Shown: positions 1-5,014 of the stretch, piece by piece
Layout: the number at the start of each line of letters is the position of its first letter
Position numbering within the stretch: position 1 is the stretch's first letter
Source: Oscillospiraceae bacterium
Lineage (GTDB): Bacteria > Bacillota > Clostridia > Oscillospirales > Ruminococcaceae
Direction: 5' to 3'
Length of the DNA stretch: 5,014 bases
Assembly (NCBI GenBank): GCA_017440425.1
Contig: JAFSHJ010000188.1
Location: forward strand, 1-5,014
Notes under the pieces: generated by a model
The model's input: the letters and a program-made list of their open reading frames with translations, nothing else
Told to the model about the DNA's origin: nothing
Database searches by the model: none
Position numbers and translations under genes: made by a program

Positions 1-111
1 ATAAGGATAGGGCAGACCGTCACGCAGGTTTGCCAGAATTTTTGGGTTGGAGAGGGATTTTGCCAATGCGGGAGCATATTCCAGCTTCCATTCTTTCAGT
101 TCAACGGTCAT
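1..111 (-). CDS. GNAT-family N-acetyltransferase, N-terminal fragment (cut by left edge)
   Basis: Only the first 37 codons are present; the gene runs off the left edge in frame. The protein begins MTVELKEWKLEYAPALAKSL and continues with an N-P-K-I-L-A-N-L-R-D-G-L-P-Y-P-Y stretch. A tryptophan/leucine-rich first strand, then an alanine-rich helix and an 'NP.I..NLRDG.PYPY' loop, is typical of RimJ/RimL-like GNAT acetyltransferases, which move an acetyl group from acetyl-CoA to an amine. The acetyl-CoA binding motif (Q/R-x-x-G-x-G/A) would lie further on and cannot be seen, so substrate and activity are not determined. The ATG is chosen because an AGAGG site lies 8 nt upstream and the conserved N-terminus starts immediately after it. 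It follows the Cof-type phosphatase gene by 18 nt on the same strand and is probably the fifth gene of the same transcript. The family call rests on a short segment. Confidence 0.72.
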   Translation of the reverse strand, partial: MTVELKEWKLEYAPALAKSLSNPKILANLRDGLPYPY

Positions 112-119
112 GCTATCAT

Positions 120-124
120 CCTCT
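120..124 (-). promoter_or_regulatory. Ribosome binding site of the GNAT gene
   Basis: On the minus strand this reads AGAGG, 8 nt before the ATG at 111-109. It lies within the 18-nt gap after the upstream phosphatase stop codon and supports the chosen start. Confidence 0.6.
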
Positions 125-129
125 CGTTG

Positions 130-894
130 TTATAAAATATTTTCCTCCAGCCAAAGTGCAACCCCGTCCTCATCGTTTGATGCGGTGACAAAATCTGCCG
201 CAGAGACAGCCTCGGGGATAGCATTTTTAACCGCAACACCAATGCCGCAATGGGTTAGGATATCAAGATCGATATGGTCATCGCCGAATGCGGCAGTCTT
301 TTCAATGGGGATATCCCAGCGGCTGCACAAAAGCTCAACACCGCAAAGCTTGGTGATGTTTTTCGGCATTATCAGAATGAGTCTGTTTTCTGCCGTGCGT
401 GCATAGGCGGTCTCGGGAAGAAGGGCACAGATATCATCAAAGCAGCCAAGATCGGCGGTATACAGAATGATTTTATAAAATCCGCAGTCAAAAGGCTTTG
501 AGAAGTCGTCGAAGGCATACTTTGTAAATGGCCAGAGAATGTGTGCGTCAAAGTTTGAATAGAAATCGTTGCCGATTTCTGCGCAAAGCTTCGCATCAGG
601 ATATTTTGCAAGAATTTTCTGCAAAACGGCATTGCCGTCATCAGCGGGGATGGCGCCGATAATGTTTGAAGCACCGTTTTGGTATACCCCTGCGCCGGTG
701 TGGAAGATTATTGCGTCAGGGTCAAAGATATCGCGGTATGGCAGGATGTCTCTCAGCGGTCGGGCAGAGGCAAATACAGTCTTTATGCCTTTTTTACGGC
801 AGCGCTGCAAAACCTCCGCCGAGCGGGCAGAGAGGGTTTTGTCGCTGTGCAGCAGGGTGCCGTCCAGATCAATTACCAGCATACGGATATCCAT
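130..894 (-). CDS. HAD superfamily IIB (Cof-type) phosphatase
   Basis: A complete 254-aa protein, close to the usual 260-290 aa of Cof/YidA-type HAD phosphatases, which are cytosolic Mg-dependent enzymes hydrolysing sugar phosphates, flavin phosphates or similar small phosphoesters. Visible motifs: motif I D-L-D-G-T with nucleophile D9 and acid/base D11; motif II A-S-A-R with S43 where the family usually has A-T-G-R; motif III lysine most likely K182 (NITK-L), ahead of a helix; motif IV FGDDHIDLDIL with D205 and D209. The C-terminal G-I-G-V-A-V-K-N-A ... D-E-D-G-V-A block is the standard Cof ending. The C2 cap fills about residues 80-185. The Asn normally preceding the second Asp of motif IV is I208 here, so metal-site geometry may differ. 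The start at 894 is set by an AAAGGAG site 6 nt upstream; M5 is a weaker alternative. It lies 21 nt after the HAD-IA gene and 18 nt before the GNAT gene. The substrate cannot be told from sequence. Confidence 0.9.
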   Translation of the reverse strand: MDIRMLVIDLDGTLLHSDKTLSARSAEVLQRCRKKGIKTVFASARPLRDILPYRDIFDPDAIIFHTGAGVYQNGASNIIGAIPADDGNAVLQKILAKYPDAKLCAEIGNDFYSNFDAHILWPFTKYAFDDFSKPFDCGFYKIILYTADLGCFDDICALLPETAYARTAENRLILIMPKNITKLCGVELLCSRWDIPIEKTAAFGDDHIDLDILTHCGIGVAVKNAIPEAVSAADFVTASNDEDGVALWLEENIL

Positions 895-900
895 AAAATG

Positions 901-907
901 CTCCTTT
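901..907 (-). promoter_or_regulatory. Strong ribosome binding site of the Cof-type phosphatase gene
   Basis: The minus strand reads AAAGGAG, 6 nt before the ATG at 894-892. It is the best Shine-Dalgarno match in the window and fixes the start at M1 rather than M5. It lies in the 21-nt gap after the HAD-IA stop codon. Confidence 0.8.
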
Positions 908-915
908 AATATGTA

Positions 916-1569
916 TCAGCCCAGAACGATGTCCGCAATGGCTTCGGTCTTATCGATGGTGCAGAGGGCGCCGCTTTCCACAAGCTCTGCCTTGGGACGG
1001 AAGCCCCATTCCACACCCACGGTGTAAAGTCCTGCGTTGAGCCCCGTCTCGATATCCACGGAGGTATCTCCGAAATATGCGACTTCACCGGGGGCAACGC
1101 CGAATTTTTCAAGTATCTCAAAAATTGCATCGGGAGCGGGCTTGATGGGCACACCGCTGCGCTCACCGTAAACGATATCGAACATATCGGGGAAATGGAG
1201 CTCCGCAAGATTGGTGGTGTCGGCGTGGGGTTTGTTGGAAAGCACACCAAGGATAATGCCGTTGTCCTTCAGCTTCTGCAGTGTTTCGGGAATTCCGTCA
1301 TAGGGGCAGGTTTTGTCGTTGCCGTGCACCTTATAATATTCAATGTAGCGTTTGAAGATATTCTCAAACAGAGCGTCGTCAGCCTTTTTGTCATCTGGCA
1401 TGGCACGGCGAACAAGGTTTTTTGCGCCGTTGCCCACAAAATATTTATAGGGCGCCAGCGGATGTGTGGGGCAGCCGAAATCCGCCAAAGCCTTGTTGCA
1501 GCAGTCTTTTATATCCTCAAGAGAATCGAGGATAGTTCCGTCCATATCGAAAATTGCCATTTTAAACAT
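916..1569 (-). CDS. HAD-IA hydrolase, phosphoglycolate phosphatase-like
   Basis: A complete 217-aa protein matching the length of Gph/PpaX-type HAD-IA phosphatases (about 215-225 aa). Motifs in order: motif I F-D-M-D-G-T with nucleophile D8 and D10; a helical C1 cap at about residues 15-85, with the F-V-G-N-G loop at 44-48 resembling the 'G.G...L' cap loop of phosphoglycolate phosphatases; motif II L-S-N-K with S111; motif III P-I-K-P-A-P-D with K143; motif IV Y-F-G-D-T-S-V-D with D168 and D172. The ending V-E-W-G-F-R (186-191) fits the 'GV.WG.R' signature common in Gph proteins. All catalytic residues are intact, so an active Mg-dependent phosphatase is expected. 2-Phosphoglycolate is the likeliest substrate, but pyrophosphatase (PpaX-like) or broader phosphosugar activity cannot be excluded. 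The ATG follows a modest AAAGGGAA site; M4 is an alternative start. It lies 24 nt after uvrA and 21 nt before the Cof-type gene. Confidence 0.9.
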   Translation of the reverse strand: MFKMAIFDMDGTILDSLEDIKDCCNKALADFGCPTHPLAPYKYFVGNGAKNLVRRAMPDDKKADDALFENIFKRYIEYYKVHGNDKTCPYDGIPETLQKLKDNGIILGVLSNKPHADTTNLAELHFPDMFDIVYGERSGVPIKPAPDAIFEILEKFGVAPGEVAYFGDTSVDIETGLNAGLYTVGVEWGFRPKAELVESGALCTIDKTEAIADIVLG

Positions 1570-1575
1570 TGTGTT

Positions 1576-1583
1576 TTCCCTTT
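1576..1583 (-). promoter_or_regulatory. Weak ribosome binding site of the HAD-IA gene
   Basis: The minus strand reads AAAGGGAA, with the GGGA core 7 nt before the ATG at 1569-1567. It sits in the 24-nt purine-rich gap after the uvrA stop. It is a weaker match than those of the neighbouring genes, so partial translational coupling to uvrA is possible. Confidence 0.5.
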
Positions 1584-1593
1584 CTTTTTCGGG

Positions 1594-4434
1594 TTATTTT
1601 CTGTTTTTCTCTTCATCAAGGGCACGCTTGATATACTGTCCCGTGTAGGAGCGCTTGTTTTTGGCCACCTGCTCGGGAGTGCCGCAGGCAACCAGCTCGC
1701 CGCCCTTGTCGCCGCCGTCGGGACCGAGGTCGATGATGTAGTCGGCGGTTTTTATCATATCAAGGTTGTGCTCGATCATTATAACGGTGTTGCCTGCCTC
1801 CACAAGACGCTGCAGCACCTCGATAAGCTTTTTCACGTCATCCTTGTGGAGACCGGTGGTGGGCTCATCCAGCACGTAGATGGTCTTGCCGGTGGAGCGC
1901 TTGGAGAGCTCGGTGGCAAGCTTGACACGCTGTGCCTCGCCGCCGGAGAGGGTAGTGGCGGGCTGTCCAAGCTTGATATAGCCGAGACCAACCTCGTAAA
2001 GTGTCTCCAGCTTGCGCTTGATTTTGGGAATGGCGTTGAAAAATTCCACAGCCTCTTCCACCGTCATCTCCAGCACGTCGTAGATGTTTTTGCCCTTGTA
2101 GCGCACCTCAAGTGTCTCGTTGTTGTAGCGCTTGCCTTTGCACACCTCACAGGGGACGTAGACATCGGGCAGAAAGTGCATCTCAATTTTGATTATGCCG
2201 TCGCCCTCGCAGGCTTCGCAGCGTCCGCCCTTCACGTTGAAGGAGAAACGGCTGGCATTGTAGCCGTGCATTTTGGCATCTGCAGTTTCGGCAAACAGGT
2301 TGCGGATATCGTTGAACACTCCGGTGTAGGTTGCGGGGTTGGAGCGGGGAGTGCGTCCGATAGGCGATTGGTCGATGCCGATTATCTTGTCCAGATTTTC
2401 AAGTCCCTCAATGTCATCGTGGTCGCCGGGACGTGTGTGTGCGCCGTTCAGCTTTGCGGCAAGGGATTTGTAGAGTATCTCGTTGATGAGAGAGCTCTTG
2501 CCCGAGCCGGAAACACCGGTAACCACGCAGAAGGTGCCGAGGGGGAACTTGATATTGAGATTTTTAAGGTTGTGCTCTCTTGCACCCTTAATTTCAAGGA
2601 AGCTGCCGTTGCCCTCACGTCGGGAGGCAGGGATGGGGATAACACGCTTTCCGCAGAGATACTGTCCCGTGATGGAGCGCTCGCAGTTTTTGATATCCTC
2701 CAATGTGCCGGAGCAGACTATCTCACCGCCGTGAACACCTGCACCGGGACCGATATCCACAATGTGGTCTGCGGCGAGCATGGTGTCGTCATCGTGCTCA
2801 ACAATGATGAGGGTGTTGCCGATGTCGCGAAGGTTTTTCAGGGCAGAGATAAGCTTGTCGTTGTCCCGCTGGTGCAGACCGATGCTGGGCTCATCCAGAA
2901 TATACAGCACGCCCACAAGGGAGGAACCTATCTGCGTTGCAAGGCGGATGCGCTGACTTTCACCGCCCGAAAGCGTCTCGGCAGGACGGGAGAGGGTGAG
3001 ATATTCCAGTCCCACGTTTTTGAGGAAGGAGAGACGGGCACGTATCTCCTTGGTTATCTGTCGGGATATCATCTCCTCGCGCTCGGTGAGGGTGGCATTG
3101 TCGGTGAATTCCAGCGCTTTTCTCACCGACATTCTGCAGAATTCATCAATGTTTATGCCGCCGACGGTGACGGAGAGGGATTCCTTTTTAAGTCTTGCAC
3201 CGCCGCATTCGGGGCAGGGCACGGCACTCATAACGGAGGCGATCTCCTCACGGGACCAATCGCTGTTGGTCTCGGCAAAACGGCGCTCAAGGTTGTTGAC
3301 AACGCCCTCAAAATCGGTGTAATATGTGCCGCTGGAGAATTCGGTGTCACGGCGCACGGTGATCTTTTTGCCGTTGGTGCCGTAGAGAAGCACGTCCACA
3401 GCCTCTTTGGGCAGCTGTTCAACGGGAACATCCAGCGAGAAGTTGTATTCCTTGGCAAGTGCCTCATAGTACATCTGTGCAATGCCGCCGTCGGCATAAT
3501 ACCAGCCGCTGGCACGGATGGCGCCCTCTCTGACAGAGAGCTTTTTATTGGGGATGATAAGGTTGGGGTCGACCCGCATAAACACACCCAGACCGGTGCA
3601 TTTGGGGCAGGCTCCGTAGGGATTGTTGAAGGAGAACATTCTTGGGGTGAGCTCCTCCACGCTGACACCGTGGTCGGGGCAGGCATAGTTTTGTGAAAAG
3701 CTGAGGGGCTTTTCACCGTCCACATCCACGTTCACAAGTCCGCCTGCAAGAGACATGGCTGTCTCAAGAGAATCGGCAAGGCGGGAACGCACCTCCGGCT
3801 TGACCACAAGGCGGTCCACCACGATCTCTATGGTGTGTTTTTTGTTCTTTTCCGGCTTGATCTCTTCCGAGAGATCGTATATCACCGAATCCACCCTGAC
3901 ACGGGCATAGCCGGAACGGCGGGCGGCGGCAAATTCCTTTTGATATTCGCCCTTTCTTCCGCGGACGATGGGTGCGAGTATCTGTATGCGTTTGCCCCGG
4001 GGCAGCTCAAGTATCTGCTCAACGATCTGATCAACTGTCTGCTGACGGATCTCCTTGCCGCAAACGGGGCAGTGAGGGATGCCGATGCGGGCATAGAGCA
4101 GACGGAGATAGTCGTAAATTTCGGTGACGGTGCCCACGGTGGAACGGGGGTTTTTGGAGGTGGTCTTCTGGTCGATGGAGATGGCGGGGGAGAGACCCTC
4201 GATATATTCCACGTCAGGCTTGTCCATCTGTCCCAAAAACATTCTGGCATAGGAGGAGAGACTCTCCACATATCTGCGCTGACCGTCGGCATAGATGGTG
4301 TCAAAGGCAAGGGTGCTCTTGCCCGAGCCGGAAAGTCCCGTAAAGACGATCATCTTGTCGCGGGGCAGAACAAGGTCTACGTTTTTAAGGTTGTGGGCTT
4401 TGGCGCCCTTAATAATTATTTTATCTATAGGCAC
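1594..4434 (-). CDS. uvrA: Excinuclease ABC subunit A (UvrA)
   Basis: UvrA is the damage-sensing ATPase of nucleotide excision repair; as a dimer it binds distorted DNA in the cytoplasm and loads UvrB. From the GTG at 4434 it has 946 aa (E. coli UvrA 940). The N-terminus reads (M)PIDKIIIKGAKAHNLKN, the expected UvrA opening. First ABC half: Walker A G-L-S-G-S-G-K-S (33-40, Lys39), signature LSGGESQRIRLA (488-499), Walker B L-Y-I-L-D-E-P (510-516). Second half: Walker A G-V-S-G-S-G-K-S (640-647, Lys646), signature LSGGEAQRVKLA (829-840), Walker B Y-V-L-D-E-P (853-858). The zinc site in the second half is C739/C742/C762/C765; the first-half site is C252/H255/C276/C279, with His in place of the usual second Cys. 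Further CxxC pairs lie at 122/125 and 407/410. Both halves end in a similar R-S-x-T-G-Q-Y segment, reflecting the ancient internal duplication. A GTG at 4482 would add 16 residues and overlap uvrB by 35 nt; it is disfavoured because that stretch is not UvrA-like, has no good ribosome binding site and contains TTA and TCA codons almost absent from the rest of the gene. The gene follows uvrB by 13 nt. No defect is seen. Confidence 0.98.
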   Translation of the reverse strand: MPIDKIIIKGAKAHNLKNVDLVLPRDKMIVFTGLSGSGKSTLAFDTIYADGQRRYVESLSSYARMFLGQMDKPDVEYIEGLSPAISIDQKTTSKNPRSTVGTVTEIYDYLRLLYARIGIPHCPVCGKEIRQQTVDQIVEQILELPRGKRIQILAPIVRGRKGEYQKEFAAARRSGYARVRVDSVIYDLSEEIKPEKNKKHTIEIVVDRLVVKPEVRSRLADSLETAMSLAGGLVNVDVDGEKPLSFSQNYACPDHGVSVEELTPRMFSFNNPYGACPKCTGLGVFMRVDPNLIIPNKKLSVREGAIRASGWYYADGGIAQMYYEALAKEYNFSLDVPVEQLPKEAVDVLLYGTNGKKITVRRDTEFSSGTYYTDFEGVVNNLERRFAETNSDWSREEIASVMSAVPCPECGGARLKKESLSVTVGGINIDEFCRMSVRKALEFTDNATLTEREEMISRQITKEIRARLSFLKNVGLEYLTLSRPAETLSGGESQRIRLATQIGSSLVGVLYILDEPSIGLHQRDNDKLISALKNLRDIGNTLIIVEHDDDTMLAADHIVDIGPGAGVHGGEIVCSGTLEDIKNCERSITGQYLCGKRVIPIPASRREGNGSFLEIKGAREHNLKNLNIKFPLGTFCVVTGVSGSGKSSLINEILYKSLAAKLNGAHTRPGDHDDIEGLENLDKIIGIDQSPIGRTPRSNPATYTGVFNDIRNLFAETADAKMHGYNASRFSFNVKGGRCEACEGDGIIKIEMHFLPDVYVPCEVCKGKRYNNETLEVRYKGKNIYDVLEMTVEEAVEFFNAIPKIKRKLETLYEVGLGYIKLGQPATTLSGGEAQRVKLATELSKRSTGKTIYVLDEPTTGLHKDDVKKLIEVLQRLVEAGNTVIMIEHNLDMIKTADYIIDLGPDGGDKGGELVACGTPEQVAKNKRSYTGQYIKRALDEEKNRK

Positions 4435-4440
4435 GTCTAT

Positions 4441-4448
4441 CTTCCTCT
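4441..4448 (-). promoter_or_regulatory. Ribosome binding site that decides the uvrA start
   Basis: The minus strand reads AGAGGAAG, overlapping the last base of the uvrB stop codon and ending 6 nt before the GTG at 4434-4432 (GAGG core to GTG, 9 nt). The GTG at 4482 has no comparable site upstream. The position directly after the uvrB stop suggests translational coupling of uvrB and uvrA. Confidence 0.7.
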
Positions 4449-5014
4449 TATCGTTCTTCCATAAGTTTTTTGATTTTGTCACGCAGATATGCGGCGTGTT
4501 CGAATTCCAAAATCTTGGCGGCGTTCTTCATCTCTGCGGTCAGCTTGCGGATAAGCTCCTCTCTCTCCTGTGGGGAGAGCTTTTTGCGTTTGCCCGCAGG
4601 TTTTTTCTCAACATCCTCTGTAGAGGATATCTCGATGATGCCGCGTACGCTTTTGACAATGGTTTGGGGCGTTATGCCGTGCTCCTCGTTGTATTTCTGC
4701 TGGATCTCACGGCGGCGCTGGGTTTCCCAAATGGCATTTTCCATAGACTTCGTCACCGTGTCGGCATACATTATAACTTTGCCGTTGGCATTTCGTGCAG
4801 CACGTCCGATGGTCTGTATCAGCGATGTTTCGGAGCGCAGGAAGCCCTCCGTGTCCGCATCCAGAATTGCCACCAGCGAAACTTCGGGGATATCCAGACC
4901 CTCACGCAGCAGGTTGATGCCCACGAGCACGTCGAATTCTCCCTCGCGCAGGTCGCGGATTATCTCCATTCGTTCCATCGTGTTTATGTCGTGGTGCATA
5001 TACCGCACCTTTAC
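4448..5014 (-). CDS. uvrB: Excinuclease ABC subunit B (UvrB), C-terminal fragment (cut by right edge)
   Basis: The last 188 codons of uvrB; the reading frame is open to the right edge, so roughly 470 N-terminal residues, including Walker A and the beta-hairpin, lie outside. UvrB is the helicase-like subunit that verifies damage and recruits the nuclease UvrC. Using fragment numbering from V1 (base 5014): the stretch from K2 through Y5-M6-H7-H8-D9-I10 to E14-R15 is the conserved segment before motif V; V29-L30-V31-G32-I33-N34-L35-L36-R37-E38-G39-L40-D41 is motif V; Q67-T68-I69-G70-R71-A72-A73-R74-N75 is motif VI with the arginine finger region; Y84-A85-D86 and E97-T98-Q99-R100-R101-R102 are further UvrB-specific blocks. 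A charged linker at about 130-150 leads to the UVR domain at about 153-188 (M162-K163-x-A-A ... F171-E172-H-A-A ... R178-D179-K180-I181), the helical hairpin that contacts UvrC. The GTG at 5008 is an internal valine, not a start. It lies 13 nt upstream of uvrA on the same strand. Confidence 0.98.
   Translation of the reverse strand, partial: VKVRYMHHDINTMERMEIIRDLREGEFDVLVGINLLREGLDIPEVSLVAILDADTEGFLRSETSLIQTIGRAARNANGKVIMYADTVTKSMENAIWETQRRREIQQKYNEEHGITPQTIVKSVRGIIEISSTEDVEKKPAGKRKKLSPQEREELIRKLTAEMKNAAKILEFEHAAYLRDKIKKLMEER

Larger units (their letters stand above)
1..5014 (-). other. Putative operon uvrB-uvrA-HAD(IA)-HAD(IIB)-GNAT
   Basis: All five genes run on the minus strand with gaps of 13, 24, 21 and 18 nt. 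Each gap contains a ribosome binding site and no stem-loop followed by a T run in the sense orientation. This spacing is typical of cotranscription, but the true 5' and 3' ends are outside the window. A LexA-type operator, if there is one, would be upstream of uvrB and cannot be judged here. Cotranscription is inferred from spacing only. Confidence 0.65.

Noticed and set aside
127..142. AT-rich stretch with a TATAAC -10-like hexamer before the GNAT gene
   Set aside because: It overlaps the end of the phosphatase coding sequence, and I see no -35 element at proper spacing (a TTGGCT is only 14 nt away). Readthrough from upstream is the simpler explanation.
1195..3696. 833-codon open frame on the plus strand, antisense to uvrA and the HAD-IA gene
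   Set aside because: It is in exact mirror register with intact, highly conserved minus-strand genes. Its translation is a low-information, His/Val/Gly/Leu-rich shadow with no recognisable motif, and codon avoidance in uvrA explains it.
3835..4464. 209-codon plus-strand open frame opposite the uvrA 5' end
   Set aside because: It continues the same mirror frame after the single stop at 3694, with no family resemblance. It ends opposite a TTA codon just upstream of the chosen uvrA start.
4563..4585. Stem-loop (6-bp CTCTCC/GGAGAG stem, 5-nt loop) followed by five T on the plus strand, terminator-like
   Set aside because: It lies inside the uvrB coding region, in antisense orientation to all genes, and the sequence is explained by the coded charged linker. 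No plus-strand gene needs a terminator here.
4613..4628. Near-perfect inverted repeat (7-bp arms, 2-nt centre) that could resemble an operator
   Set aside because: It lies within the uvrB linker coding sequence (I-S-S-T-E-D), has no second copy and no adjacent promoter. A single short palindrome in 5 kb is not unexpected.
5006..5008. GTG at 5008 as a start codon for a 186-aa protein
   Set aside because: The frame continues to the right edge with V-K before it, and this GTG encodes the valine of the conserved UvrB K-V-R-Y segment. The gene is truncated by the window, not short.

Overview
The window holds a compact, single-direction (minus-strand) stretch of bacterial chromosome with almost no non-coding DNA. 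Its base composition is moderate, by eye a little above 50% GC. The UvrA and UvrB sequence style, the Shine-Dalgarno sites of AGGAG or AGAGG type and the mixture of HAD hydrolases suggest an anaerobic Bacillota (class Clostridia, perhaps Oscillospiraceae/Lachnospiraceae-like). This placement is an impression from sequence style, not a search result.

In transcription order, from the right edge to the left edge: (1) the 3' third of uvrB, cut by the right edge (5014-4448), with helicase motifs V and VI and the C-terminal UVR domain; (2) a complete uvrA (4434-1594, 946 aa from a GTG start), with two ABC ATPase halves and two zinc-binding sites; (3) a complete HAD subfamily IA phosphatase of the phosphoglycolate phosphatase type (1569-916, 217 aa); (4) a complete HAD-IIB (Cof-type) phosphatase (894-130, 254 aa); (5) the first 37 codons of a GNAT-family acetyltransferase (111-1), cut by the left edge. 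The gaps are 13, 24, 21 and 18 nt, each with a recognisable ribosome binding site. No terminator or convincing promoter is visible between genes, so the five genes are probably cotranscribed from a promoter upstream of uvrB, outside the window.

UvrA and UvrB are partners in damage recognition in nucleotide excision repair: UvrA dimers find lesions and load UvrB. UvrC, the nuclease, is not in this window. The two phosphatases and the acetyltransferase have no demonstrated role in excision repair. A link through phosphoglycolate released from damaged DNA ends is possible but speculative.

I found no mobile element, CRISPR array, RNA gene, frameshift or undescribed system. This is an ordinary housekeeping region. 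The points worth a second look are small: the uvrA start site, a Cys-to-His change in the first UvrA zinc site, a missing motif IV Asn in the Cof-type phosphatase, near-total avoidance of three codons in uvrA (which creates long antisense open frames), and an excess of GATATC hexamers.
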